The notes beneath the pieces are model-generated. The model was not told the DNA's origin. It saw nothing but the letters and a program-made list of their open reading frames with translations, and searched no databases. Shown here piece by piece: positions 17,016 to 25,497 of a DNA stretch of 64,000 nucleotides. This DNA comes from Hymenobacter lapidiphilus (GTDB lineage Bacteria; Bacteroidota; Bacteroidia; Cytophagales; Hymenobacteraceae). Numbering within the stretch: the first letter of the stretch is position 1; every line of letters starts with the position of its first letter. The stretch is from NCBI RefSeq assembly GCF_003417065.2, contig NZ_QVLT01000006.1:62001-126000 (forward strand), given 5' to 3'. Made by a program: the position numbers and the translations under genes.

Positions 17016-18219
17016 CCCGGTTTGGGCCCGCAACTCGGCTCTGCAGGCTGCCGCCTACCGCTGGAACCGCCGGGGCCTGCTGCCGCTGCCCCAGTTGCAG
17101 GCCATCCGCGAAGCGTACCCGCTCGACTATTACCGGCCCAACATCTACCTACGGATTCTGCTGTTTCTGCTGACGGTGCTGGGCTACGTGGCCGCGGGGG
17201 GTATCATTGCCGTGTCTGCCTACGAGCTATTGCAATCGACTTTGTCATCGAGCGATACGGCCATAATCGGGCTTATTGCTCTGCTTGCCGCTGTAGCCGG
17301 GCAGTTGGTACTACGGCAAATTATCACCTCCTCGCGCACCTACCACGCCGGCTCCGACCAAGCGCTGCTCTACCTCAGCCTGAGCTTTGCGGGCGGCGCG
17401 CTGTACTGTTTCATGCTGGTATTGCTCCCGCCCAGCGCCGATTTATTTGCGCTGACGTCCCCTTACCTGGCCCTGTGGCTGCTGCCGGTCCTAGCCCTAT
17501 TGCTGTGGGCCACCGCCCGCTTCGGCGACGCGCTGGTGGCGGCCCTGGCTTATATGGTAGCGCTGTTGCTGCTGGCCAATGCGCTGCTGCAGTTCGGGGT
17601 CGGCCGGCTGATGCTGCCCTTTGCCGTAATGGCACTGGCGGCTGTGCTGTATCGGCTGGTGCGCTACCTGGCCACCCGCACCGACTACTGGTACTACCGC
17701 ACCTGCTTCATTACGCTCGAAGTGCTGGCGCTGGCTACGTTTTACCTGGGCGGCAACTACCTCGTCGTGCGCGAGGACAACGCGGCCATTGGCGGGCTCC
17801 CGGTTTCCACGCAGATTCCGTTTGCGCCCGTCTTTTACGTGCTTACGGCCCTTGTCCCGCTGTTCTACCTCTATTATGGCCTGCGCCGGCACCGCCGCAC
17901 ATGGCTGCTCACGGGCCTGGTGGCCCTGGCGTTTTCGGGCTACACGCTGCGCTTCTACCATTCGGTGCTGCCACCGGCCGTAGCCAGCGCCCTGCTTGGT
18001 GCCTTCCTCATCGGCCTGATGGCCGCCGCCCTGCGCTACCTGCGCACGCCCCGCCACGGCCTCACCGCCGCCCCCGCCGACGATTCTGGCGGGCGGCCCG
18101 GCCTCAACCTCGAAGCCCTCATTGTGGCCCAGACTGCCCACGCTCCTCAGGCTCCCGAGCCAGGCCTGCAGTTTGGTGGCGGCCAGAGCGGCGGTGGCGG
18201 CGCACAGGGGCAGTATTGA
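16999..18219 (+). CDS. Multi-pass membrane protein of unknown function (partner of DUF2157 protein)
   Basis: 406 residues with about ten to twelve hydrophobic segments between residues 52 and 345, and an N-terminal soluble stretch (AYRWNRRGLLPLPQLQAIREAYPLDYYRPN) that resembles the start of DUF2157 proteins. The tail ends in a Gly/Ser/Gln-rich run (FGGGQSGGGGAQGQY). The start overlaps the previous gene by 17 bases in another frame. The similar topology suggests an old duplication. No enzyme motif is seen. Confidence 0.7.
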   Translation: MNKAYNPVWARNSALQAAAYRWNRRGLLPLPQLQAIREAYPLDYYRPNIYLRILLFLLTVLGYVAAGGIIAVSAYELLQSTLSSSDTAIIGLIALLAAVAGQLVLRQIITSSRTYHAGSDQALLYLSLSFAGGALYCFMLVLLPPSADLFALTSPYLALWLLPVLALLLWATARFGDALVAALAYMVALLLLANALLQFGVGRLMLPFAVMALAAVLYRLVRYLATRTDYWYYRTCFITLEVLALATFYLGGNYLVVREDNAAIGGLPVSTQIPFAPVFYVLTALVPLFYLYYGLRRHRRTWLLTGLVALAFSGYTLRFYHSVLPPAVASALLGAFLIGLMAAALRYLRTPRHGLTAAPADDSGGRPGLNLEALIVAQTAHAPQAPEPGLQFGGGQSGGGGAQGQY

Positions 18220-18272
18220 GCTGGTAGAGGGCGACGTGCGCCAGCCGAACTGTCGCAGGTCGCACCGCTTTG

Positions 18273-19421
18273 CTAGCTGATTACCTCGCTTTTCCGGTAC
18301 ATCTTGGCCAGCTGCTCCACGGCGTAGTCCACCTCCTTCCCGGTGTTGTATTTGCTCATCGAGAAGCGGATGGTGCCGCGGGCGGGGTCGCAGCCCAAGG
18401 CGCTGAGCACGTGGGAGCCAACGTTGGCCCCGCTGGTGCAGGCTGAGCCGCCCGACACGGCCACGCGGCTGATGTCGAGGTTGAACAGCAGCATCTCGTT
18501 GAACTCAGAAGGCGGTAGGCTCACGCTTAGCACCGTGTACAGGCTCTGGCCGGCCTCGGCCGAAGTTCCGTTGAACTCCACGCCGTCTATTTCGGCCCGC
18601 AGCTTCGCAATGAACCGGTCTTTAAGACCCTGAATATGGCGCTGGTGGTCGGCCATGTCGCGGTAGGCTATTTCCAGCGCTTTGGCCAGGCCCACGATGC
18701 CGTACACGTTTTCGGTGCCGGCACGCTGGTTGCGCTCCTGAGAGCCGCCCTGAATCAGCGCGTCCACTGCCTGGCCCGCGCGGCGGTACAGAAAGCCCAC
18801 TCCTTTCGGGCCGTGGAATTTGTGGGCCGAGCCCACCAGAAAATCCACCGGCAGCTGCTGCACATCGTGCCGGTAGTGGCCCATCGTCTGCACCGTATCG
18901 GTGTGGAATACGGCCTGGTGACGGGCGCAGATTTCGCCGATGCCAGCCAAATCGTTGAGGTTGCCGATTTCGTTGTTGGCGTGCATCAGACTCACGAACG
19001 TGCGCGGGTTGTCCTCCAACAATTTCTCCAAATGGCCCAGATCGAAACGACCGTTTGCATCGTGGCGCAGGTAGCTCAGCTGCAGCTCGCCGCTTTTTTC
19101 CAGCGCCTGCATGGTGTGCAGCACCGCGTGGTGCTCCATTTTCGAAGTGATGCCATGCTTCAACCCCAGCGGGCGCACCGTTCCGAAGGCGGCGTAGTTG
19201 TCGGCCTCGGTGCCACCCGAGGTAAAGATAATTTCGGCCGGGGAGGCATTGATGAGGTGCGCAACCGTTTTGCGGGCGTTTTCGATGGCGGCGCGCACCT
19301 GCCGGCCGGGGCCGTGGATGCTGCTGGGGTTGCCGTAGTGGGTTTGCAGAAACGGCAGCATGGCGTCCAGCACTTCGGGGTCCAGCGGGGTAGTGGCGGC
19401 GTTATCGAAATACACGTTCAT
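18273..19421 (-). CDS. Cysteine desulfurase (IscS/NifS family)
   Basis: PLP enzyme that removes sulfur from cysteine for Fe-S clusters and tRNA thiolation. 382 residues from MNVYFDNAATTPLDPEVLDAM. An upstream in-frame ATG at 19556 is rejected because it adds non-homologous sequence. The PLP lysine is in GSAHKFHGPKGVGF at about residue 201 and the sulfur-accepting cysteine in GGSACTSG at about 328. The short loop around this cysteine (SACTSG) places it nearer group II/NifS-like forms, while the length fits IscS. No iscU or regulator is adjacent, so I leave the symbol open. Confidence 0.92.
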   Translation of the reverse strand: MNVYFDNAATTPLDPEVLDAMLPFLQTHYGNPSSIHGPGRQVRAAIENARKTVAHLINASPAEIIFTSGGTEADNYAAFGTVRPLGLKHGITSKMEHHAVLHTMQALEKSGELQLSYLRHDANGRFDLGHLEKLLEDNPRTFVSLMHANNEIGNLNDLAGIGEICARHQAVFHTDTVQTMGHYRHDVQQLPVDFLVGSAHKFHGPKGVGFLYRRAGQAVDALIQGGSQERNQRAGTENVYGIVGLAKALEIAYRDMADHQRHIQGLKDRFIAKLRAEIDGVEFNGTSAEAGQSLYTVLSVSLPPSEFNEMLLFNLDISRVAVSGGSACTSGANVGSHVLSALGCDPARGTIRFSMSKYNTGKEVDYAVEQLAKMYRKSEVIS

Positions 19422-19556
19422 GGGCGAGACATAAAGGCAATGAAAACCAGCCAGAAAGGCCGGCCAGCCGAAGTCAGCCGCAAAAATAGCGGATTCGCGG
19501 CGGCTACCGAAAGGTATGGCCCAGCGCCCGGCCCAAAACCCCAGGCAACCGGGCAC

Positions 19557-19604
19557 AAAAAACCGGCCGGCAGCCAGCCCTATTGGGTTGGTGCGGCCGG
19601 TTTT
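19557..19604 (-). terminator. Terminator after glmM
   Basis: AAAACCGGCCG / CGGCCGGTTTT arms, extended inward by CCAGCCC/GGGTTGG pairing. Read on the minus strand the hairpin ends in TTTTTT, 27 bases after the glmM stop. Confidence 0.8.
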
Positions 19605-19631
19605 ATTTTAGCCGCGCCGCTAGGCAGCAGG

Positions 19632-21020
19632 TTAGTGACTGATAATCTCCTTGATGTCGCTAATGATTTTATTGGCCAGATGGTCGGCCGTGGCGTTAGA
19701 CTCCGACTCGGCGTAGATGCGGATAATCGGCTCGGTGTTCGACTTGCGCAGGTGCACCCACTCCTTGTCGAACTCGATTTTCACGCCGTCGATGGTATTT
19801 ACCGGCTGGTTGGCATAACGCTGCTCCATCTGGCTCAGCACTCGGTCGGTATCAATTTCGGGGGTCAGCTCAATCTTGTTCTTCGAGATGAAATAGTTGG
19901 GATATGAGGCCCGCAGTCGGGTCATAGGCAATCCAAATTTAGCCAGATGACTCAAAAACAGCGCAATGCCCACCAACGAATCACGGCCGTAGTGCAGCTC
20001 GGGGTAGATGATGCCGCCGTTGCCCTCGCCGCCGATAACGGCCTGGGTTTCCTTCATTTTGTTCACCACGTTCACCTCGCCCACGGCCGAAGCCGCGTAC
20101 TGGCCGCCGTGCTTCTCGGTCACGTCGCGCAGGGCGCGGGTGCTGCTCAGGTTGCTCACGGTGTTGCCGCCGCCCAGCTGGCCCAGCACGTAATCGGCCA
20201 CTGCTACCAGCGTGTACTCCTCGCCAAACATGCTGCCGTCCTCGTTCACCAGCGCCAGCCGGTCTACATCGGGGTCCACTACAATACCCAGGTCAAACGA
20301 GCCTTTTTCCATTAGCCGGGCGATGTCGCGCAGGTTTTCGGGTAATGGCTCGGGGTTGTGAGCGAAGTCGCCGGTGGGCTCGCAGAACAGCTTCTCGATG
20401 GTCGTTACGCCCAGCTGCTCCAGCAGCATCGGCACGGCAAAGCCCCCGCAGGAGTTCACCGCATCCACCACTACCCGGAAGTTTTTGGCCTGAATGGCGG
20501 CCTTGTCAACCAGCGGCAGGGCCAGAATGGCGTCGATATGGGTTTGCAGAAACGTGTCGTCGGTTGCGTAGGTGCCCAGTTTAGTAACGGGCGCAAAGTC
20601 GAAGGCCTCCGAGTCGCCCAGCGCCAGGACATGCTGGCCATCAGCTTCCGAAATAAACTCGCCTTTGTCGTTAAGCAGCTTCAGCGCGTTCCACTGCTTG
20701 GGGTTGTGCGAGGCCGTGAGGATAATGCCGCCGCCAGCTTTTTTGGCGGGCACAGCCATTTCCACAGTCGGCGTCGTGCTCAGGCCCAAATCAATAACGT
20801 GGATGCCCAGGCCCTGCAGCGTGGCCGCTACCAGCCGGCTTACCATGTCGCCCGAGAGACGGGCGTCGCGGCCGATAACGATGGTATTGTTCTGCGTCTG
20901 CTGGAGCACCCAGGTGCCAAAGGCCGCCGCGTACTTCACAACGTCGATGGGCGTGAGGCCCTCGCCAGCCGCGCCGCCGATAGTGCCTCGTATGCCGGAA
21001 ATAGATTTGATAAGAGCCAC
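19632..21020 (-). CDS. glmM: Phosphoglucosamine mutase (GTG start)
   Basis: Converts glucosamine-6-phosphate to glucosamine-1-phosphate on the route to UDP-GlcNAc and peptidoglycan. 462 residues of the alpha-D-phosphohexomutase family. The phosphoserine loop TASHNPKQWNALK has its Ser at about residue 104. The metal loop is DPDVDRLALVNEDG, the sugar loop GEGNGGIIYPELHYGRDS, and the phosphate-binding loop near the C-terminus is RKSNTEPIIRIYAES. A GTG at 21020 (protein M-A-L-I-K-S-I-S-G-I) is the start: the next in-frame ATG (21353) would add 111 unrelated residues and reach into mazG, and a TAnnTTTG box lies between the two. Phosphomannomutase activity is the alternative. Confidence 0.93.
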   Translation of the reverse strand: MALIKSISGIRGTIGGAAGEGLTPIDVVKYAAAFGTWVLQQTQNNTIVIGRDARLSGDMVSRLVAATLQGLGIHVIDLGLSTTPTVEMAVPAKKAGGGIILTASHNPKQWNALKLLNDKGEFISEADGQHVLALGDSEAFDFAPVTKLGTYATDDTFLQTHIDAILALPLVDKAAIQAKNFRVVVDAVNSCGGFAVPMLLEQLGVTTIEKLFCEPTGDFAHNPEPLPENLRDIARLMEKGSFDLGIVVDPDVDRLALVNEDGSMFGEEYTLVAVADYVLGQLGGGNTVSNLSSTRALRDVTEKHGGQYAASAVGEVNVVNKMKETQAVIGGEGNGGIIYPELHYGRDSLVGIALFLSHLAKFGLPMTRLRASYPNYFISKNKIELTPEIDTDRVLSQMEQRYANQPVNTIDGVKIEFDKEWVHLRKSNTEPIIRIYAESESNATADHLANKIISDIKEIISH

Positions 21021-21069
21021 AGAAAGTGCTGCTGAAGGTAGAAGGGGCAAAATGGCCCGTAAGCGGCCG

Positions 21070-21077
21070 CAAAAGTA
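21070..21077 (-). promoter_or_regulatory. -7 box TACTTTTG upstream of glmM
   Basis: Exact TAnnTTTG match on the minus strand, 49 bases before the GTG start at 21020. It supports that start over the ATG at 21353, which lies upstream of the box. The -33 box is not evident. Confidence 0.4.
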
Positions 21078-21164
21078 ACCAGACGCCGCTGCTTTCCCTA
21101 CGTAAGTGGTGGCCTTACCGGACGGACTTGCTTCCGCCACAGCCGGCCCAAGCCCGCTCGTTTG

Positions 21165-21172
21165 TATATTTG
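21165..21172 (+). promoter_or_regulatory. -7 box TATATTTG five bases before mazG
   Basis: Exact TAnnTTTG match with only five bases between its last G and the ATG at 21178. Transcription would start at or within a base or two of the start codon, implying a leaderless mRNA. No -33 TTTG is seen. Confidence 0.45.
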
Positions 21173-21177
21173 GCCTG

Positions 21178-22008
21178 ATGCAAAACCCCACCCCCGACCA
21201 CCGAACTGAACAGTTGGCCGCTTTTGGCCGCCTGCTCGACGTGCTCGACCGCCTGCGCGCCGAGTGTCCCTGGGACCGGAAACAAACCCTCAAAAGCCTG
21301 CGCCACCTCACTATTGAGGAAACGTATGAGCTCAGCGACGCCATCGTTCGCAACGATTTACCCGATCTGAAAAAGGAGCTCGGCGACGTGATGCTGCACT
21401 TGCTGTTCTACTCTAAAATTGCCAGCGAGCAGGGCGCCTTCGATATTGCCGACGTGCTCAATGCCCAGTGCGAAAAGCTCATCTTCCGCCACCCCCACAT
21501 CTACGGCGATGTGCAGGCCGAAACCGAGGAAGAGGTAAAACGAAACTGGGAACAGCTGAAGTTGCGCGAGAAAGGCAACACTTCGGTGCTGGGCGGCGTA
21601 CCTGCTTCTCTGCCTGCCCTTATCAAAGCCATGCGCATCCAGGAAAAGGCCCGCGGTGCGGGGTTCGACTGGGAGCAACCTGAGCAAGTGTGGCAGAAAG
21701 TGCAGGAAGAGCTGGCCGAATTCGGGGCAGAGTTTGCCGACGATACTGCCCCCGCCGATGCTGCCCGCAGCGAACGGGCCGCCGCCGAGTTCGGCGACCT
21801 GCTGTTCTCGCTCATTAATTTCGCCCGCCACGCCGGCATCAACCCTGAGGAAGCGCTGGAACGTACCAACCGAAAATTCATTCAGCGTTTTCAGTATCTT
21901 GAAACGCAATCGGCACGCGAAGGCCATCAATTGGCCGACCTAACACTGGCGCAGATGGACGTGTATTGGGAGGAAGCGAAGCGGTTGACAGGCCGGCAAA
22001 GCGTCTAA
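21178..22008 (+). CDS. mazG: Nucleoside triphosphate pyrophosphohydrolase MazG
   Basis: Hydrolyses (d)NTPs to NMP and pyrophosphate, a house-cleaning enzyme. 276 residues with two MazG domains. The first has the EExxE-type metal motif in LTIEETYELSDAI with LGDVMLHLLFYSKIASEQG. The second is AAAEFGDLLFSLINFARHAGINPEEALERTNRKFIQRF. The start MQNPTPDHRTEQLAAFGRLLDVLDRLRAECPWDRKQT is used rather than an ATG 72 bases upstream, because the -7 box lies directly in front of it. Confidence 0.94.
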   Translation: MQNPTPDHRTEQLAAFGRLLDVLDRLRAECPWDRKQTLKSLRHLTIEETYELSDAIVRNDLPDLKKELGDVMLHLLFYSKIASEQGAFDIADVLNAQCEKLIFRHPHIYGDVQAETEEEVKRNWEQLKLREKGNTSVLGGVPASLPALIKAMRIQEKARGAGFDWEQPEQVWQKVQEELAEFGAEFADDTAPADAARSERAAAEFGDLLFSLINFARHAGINPEEALERTNRKFIQRFQYLETQSAREGHQLADLTLAQMDVYWEEAKRLTGRQSV

Positions 22009-22287
22009 TTTTTTAGGACAAACTGCTTTTTTTTGCGGATTATGTCGGTTTAGCGCGTTTAAACCCGATTTTCTTTTGGTAGCAGTCAGCTTTTTTAAGT
22101 AGGTTTGCCAAGGCTAACCTCGCTTTCTCATCCATTTCGCCGCCAAAGTCGTTGTCTGTTTCTTTCTGAACGGGCAGTAATCGTAACGTAACTAAATGGG
22201 CAGGGCAGCAGGCAGTCCACCCACTTTTTTTACCATTTTTCAACAGCACCTCAACCTTTCACCAACAACCCCTAATTCTCCGGACCA
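22009..22287. other. AT-rich intergenic stretch before the Ton block
   Basis: About 280 bases, visibly lower in GC than the flanks, with T runs (CTTTTTTTTGCGG near 22025, CTTTTTTACC near 22226). A minus-strand frame at 22040-22249 could encode 69 residues ending in a Lys-rich helix (DEKARLALANLLKKADCYQKK), but no start signal or family supports it. The region probably holds the promoter for the Ton operon, though I find no exact TAnnTTTG box. Confidence 0.35.
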
Positions 22288-23187
22288 ATGGAACAAAAGA
22301 ATGCTATGAATAAGCCCGCGGCCCGGCCTGCCGCTGCCGCTACGCCAAAAGGCGACTCCCGAGGCAGTGGTTCGTCCGCATTTGCCATCATTGCCATCAT
22401 CGCGGCGTTCATCGTAAGCGTTGTAGTCTACGTTTTCATATTTGGTAACGGTAGCCACTTCCAGGGCGGCGATAACGCCAACAACCCGATTCCAGGCGAC
22501 TACTTTGGTGTAGTGTACAAAGGTGGCCCGGTAGTACCAGTGTTGCTGACCATGTTCCTGCTGGTAATTATCTTCTCGATTGAGCGGGCTCTGACGCTAA
22601 GCCGTGCTAAAGGTTCGAAGAGCATTGAGTCGTTCGTGCGTACCATCCGCCAGAAGCTGAATGTAAACGACATCACCGGTGCCATTGCTGCCTGCGACCA
22701 GCAGAAAGGCTCGGTAGCCAACGTAGTACGCGCCGGCCTGGTGAAGTACCAGGAGATGTCGCGTGACCGTTACCTGGAGAAAGACCAGAAAGTACTGGCT
22801 ATCCAGAAGGAAATCGAGGAATCGACGGCCCTGGAGTTGCCTATGCTGGAGAAAAACCTCGTTATCATCTCGACCCTGGCTTCTATCGCCACGCTGGTAG
22901 GTCTGATTGGTACAGTACTGGGTATGATCAAGGCCTTCTCGGCACTGGCCCAGGGTGGTGCTCCCGACGCAGTAGGACTTGCCAACGGTATCTCGGAAGC
23001 CCTCATCAACACGGCCCTCGGTATTACTGGTTCGGCCCTGGCTATCGTAGCCTACAACTTCTTCACCAGCAAAATTGACGAGCTGACTTACAGCATCGAC
23101 GAGGCTGGTTTCAGCATCATTCAGACCTTCTCGGCCCAGCACGGCGCTACCGACCACGCGGCTCCGGTTACTACAACCACCGTTTAG
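22288..23187 (+). CDS. exbB: ExbB/TolQ/MotA-family proton channel subunit
   Basis: Inner-membrane motor subunit that uses the proton gradient to energise TonB. 299 residues with a Pro/Ala-rich cytosolic N-terminus. There is one helix at about residues 33-53, a second at about 80-100, then a large cytosolic loop. The conserved pair of helices near the C-terminus is STLASIATLVGLIGTVLGMIKAFSALA and NTALGITGSALAIVAYNFF. It is followed by two exbD genes and tonB on the same strand, so it is the first gene of the complex. Confidence 0.95.
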   Translation: MEQKNAMNKPAARPAAAATPKGDSRGSGSSAFAIIAIIAAFIVSVVVYVFIFGNGSHFQGGDNANNPIPGDYFGVVYKGGPVVPVLLTMFLLVIIFSIERALTLSRAKGSKSIESFVRTIRQKLNVNDITGAIAACDQQKGSVANVVRAGLVKYQEMSRDRYLEKDQKVLAIQKEIEESTALELPMLEKNLVIISTLASIATLVGLIGTVLGMIKAFSALAQGGAPDAVGLANGISEALINTALGITGSALAIVAYNFFTSKIDELTYSIDEAGFSIIQTFSAQHGATDHAAPVTTTTV

Positions 23188-23256
23188 TTTTAGCGCCTTT
23201 GTGCACTAAAACCGTGAGTTGTTCGTTTCTGAATCACGCGTTTAATTCCTCCAGCA

Positions 23257-23883
23257 ATGCCTAAAGTAAAGCCTCATAGAACCTCCCCGTCGCTCGATAT
23301 GACGCCGATGGTGGACTTGGCCTTCCTGCTGGTGACTTTCTTCATGCTCACCACCAAGTTTGCCCCGGAAGAGGCCGTGGTGGTGGACACGCCTTCCTCT
23401 ACTTCCGAAATTCGTCTGCCCGAGTCGCACGTGCTCACCGTAGCCATTGACAAGGACAAGCGCATCTTCTTTGGCGTCGGCGACGACGAAATTAAAGATG
23501 AGTTGCTTAAGCAGATGGGAGCCAAGTATGGCATCAGCTTCACACCCGCTCAGACAAAGGCTTTCCGTGGGGCCGGCGCCAGCTTTGGCACGCCTATCGA
23601 AAAGCTTCCTGCTTTGCTGAGCCTCGACCCTGAGCAGCGGAAAGAGGTTACCCAGGACGGTATTCCGGCCGACTCGCTGAACAACCAGCTGATTGAATGG
23701 GTAATTGCTGCCCGCTCGCTTAGCCAGAAGCAGTTCAACACGGCTCCCTATATCGCCATTAAGGGCGACGGGCAGGCTGATGTGCCGACAGTGAAGAAAG
23801 TCATCAAACTGATGCAGGAGAAGAACATTAACCGGTTCAATCTCATTACCGACCTCGAAACCAAACCGGTGGCCGGTAAATAA
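23257..23883 (+). CDS. exbD: ExbD/TolR-family biopolymer transport protein, copy 1
   Basis: 208 residues. Short cytosolic tail, then the single membrane helix with the proton-carrying Asp in SLDMTPMVDLAFLLVTFFMLTTKF (residues 11-34). A periplasmic domain of unusual length contains a Pro/Gln/Lys-rich insertion at about residues 85-135. The E. coli ExbD is about 141 residues, so this copy is enlarged. It pairs with the second ExbD 14 bases downstream; two paralogous ExbD proteins next to one ExbB are common in Bacteroidota. Confidence 0.94.
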   Translation: MPKVKPHRTSPSLDMTPMVDLAFLLVTFFMLTTKFAPEEAVVVDTPSSTSEIRLPESHVLTVAIDKDKRIFFGVGDDEIKDELLKQMGAKYGISFTPAQTKAFRGAGASFGTPIEKLPALLSLDPEQRKEVTQDGIPADSLNNQLIEWVIAARSLSQKQFNTAPYIAIKGDGQADVPTVKKVIKLMQEKNINRFNLITDLETKPVAGK

Positions 23884-23897
23884 TCCGCACAGAAACT

Positions 23898-24419
23898 ATG
23901 GCAGAAATCCCACAAAGTGGCGGCGGCGGCGGAAAAGGCGGCAAGAAGCGGGCGAAGAAAATGTCGACCAAAATCGACATGACCCCGATGGTTGACCTGG
24001 CCTTTTTGCTGCTGACCTTCTTCATGCTGACGACCACGTTCAGCAAGCCCACCGTCATGGAAATCAACATGCCGGTGAAGCCCAAGAACCCTGAGGAGCA
24101 GTCGGAGATTAAGGCGTCCAATGCCTTTACCGTCCTGCTCAGCTCCGATAATAAGATTTACTACTACGACGGCCTACTTAGCGGCGACGTTAAGCCAGAG
24201 TTGAAGGAATCGAGCTACGGAGCCGATGGCATCCGGAAAGAATTGCTCTCTCGCCATACCAACCCCAACCTAGTGGTGTTGATTAAGCCGGCCGACGACT
24301 CGAACTACAAAAACATGGTCGATATCCTCGACGAAATGAACATCACCGACCAGAAAAAGTACGCGTTGGTGGACATTTCGAAGGCTGATACCGAACTGAT
24401 TAAATCTTCTGGATTATGA
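23898..24419 (+). CDS. exbD: ExbD/TolR-family biopolymer transport protein, copy 2
   Basis: 173 residues. A Gly/Lys-rich cytosolic tail (QSGGGGGKGGKKRAKK) precedes the helix IDMTPMVDLAFLLLTFFMLTTTF, which contains the conserved Asp. The periplasmic domain follows (NAFTVLLSSDNKIYYYDGLL, VVLIKPADDSNYKNMVDILDEM). The stop codon overlaps the tonB start by four bases (ATGA), indicating coupled translation with TonB. Confidence 0.94.
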   Translation: MAEIPQSGGGGGKGGKKRAKKMSTKIDMTPMVDLAFLLLTFFMLTTTFSKPTVMEINMPVKPKNPEEQSEIKASNAFTVLLSSDNKIYYYDGLLSGDVKPELKESSYGADGIRKELLSRHTNPNLVVLIKPADDSNYKNMVDILDEMNITDQKKYALVDISKADTELIKSSGL

Positions 24420-25246
24420 TGGACAACACGCAGTTGGCCAATGCCTCCCTCGACGATATCGTCTTCGAGGGGCGCAATAAGGCCTACGGGGCTTACATAA
24501 TCCGGCGGGTGTACGGCAAGCACGTAACCCGGGCCGTCCTGATTTCCGTGGCCATTGTGGCTCTTCTGATTGCTTTCCCGCTTGTAGCGCGGATGCTGAA
24601 GAAGGACGAAGTGGTAGTGGAGGACAAGATGCTCAAGGTGAACGAGCTGATGGAAGCGCCCCCGCTGGATAAGAACGTCCCGCCACCCCCACCGCCCCCG
24701 CCACCGGAGGCGCCACCACCACCACCACCCAAGCTCTCCACCATCAAGTTCACCCCGCCCGTCGTGAAAAAGGACGAGGAGGTGCGCAAGGAAGAAATTC
24801 CGGACCAGGAAGAGCTCAAGGAGAAAACGGTGGCCGCTGTAACGATAAAGGGCAACACCGATAACCCTGCCGACCTGAAAGGGCTGGAGCCCGGTGAGGG
24901 CACCAAGGCAGTGGAGACGGTAGTTGAAACCAAGCCGTACACTTACGTAGAGCAGATGCCGGTATTCCCTGGCGGACAGGAAGCGCTACTGGCATACATT
25001 GGCAAGAACACCAAGTACCCGGCTATGGCCCTGCGCAATCAGGTAGAAGGCCGCGTATTCGTTAAGTTCGTAGTAGGTCCTGATGGGTCTGTTTCGAACG
25101 TAGAGGTGCAGAAAGGCATTGGAGCCGGTTGCGACGAAGAGGCTACGCGGGTTGTAAAAAGCCTGCCGCGCTTTACGCCAGGCAGGCAGAACGGCCGGGC
25201 AGTATCGGTTTACTACACCGTACCGATTACCTTCTCGATCAAGTAA
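24416..25246 (+). CDS. tonB: TonB energy-transducing protein, copy 1
   Basis: 276 residues spanning the periplasm to drive TonB-dependent outer-membrane receptors. The N-terminal cytosolic segment SLDDIVFEGRNKAYGAY is followed by one membrane helix at about residues 40-58. A Pro-rich spacer with two long proline runs covers residues about 85-105, then comes a charged linker. The TonB_C domain is EQMPVFPGGQEALLAYIGKN...GRVFVKFVVGPDGSVSNVEVQKGIG, residues about 183-276. The N-terminal motif is shared with the second TonB gene downstream. A strong terminator follows. Confidence 0.94.
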   Translation: MMDNTQLANASLDDIVFEGRNKAYGAYIIRRVYGKHVTRAVLISVAIVALLIAFPLVARMLKKDEVVVEDKMLKVNELMEAPPLDKNVPPPPPPPPPEAPPPPPPKLSTIKFTPPVVKKDEEVRKEEIPDQEELKEKTVAAVTIKGNTDNPADLKGLEPGEGTKAVETVVETKPYTYVEQMPVFPGGQEALLAYIGKNTKYPAMALRNQVEGRVFVKFVVGPDGSVSNVEVQKGIGAGCDEEATRVVKSLPRFTPGRQNGRAVSVYYTVPITFSIK

Positions 25247-25282
25247 ATCTGGCTGACCGCTTGCGGTAAGCAACTTTTCAAA

Positions 25283-25318
25283 CCCCGAACCGGACACCCG
25301 TCTGGTTCGGGGTTTTTG
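25283..25318 (+). terminator. Terminator after the first tonB
   Basis: CCCCGAACC / GGTTCGGGG stem (9 bp) around a 12-base loop, followed by TTTTT. It ends the exbB-exbD-exbD-tonB transcript 37 bases after the stop. Confidence 0.85.
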
Positions 25319-25497
25319 CTTTCGCGGCTATACCCGACCAGGCCGGTAAACATCTGTTCCGAAAAATATAGTAGGCGTGCATACTACCAGGCGAGCAGGA
25401 GGCGTTTACTACCTGAAAGCCAGCGCATGGGAGGTAGTGGATGGTAGGTGTGGCTTGGGAAGTTTAACGCGTTTTGTTCACTTAACCCTTATACGCC

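Noticed and set aside
21020..21353. Longer glmM from an ATG at 21353
   Set aside because: It would overlap mazG in reverse and add 111 residues of shadow sequence; the -7 box at 21070-21077 lies between that ATG and the GTG.
22040..22249. 69-residue reverse-strand frame as a small gene
   Set aside because: It has no recognisable family, no promoter box and no supporting neighbour; mentioned only as part of the AT-rich gap.
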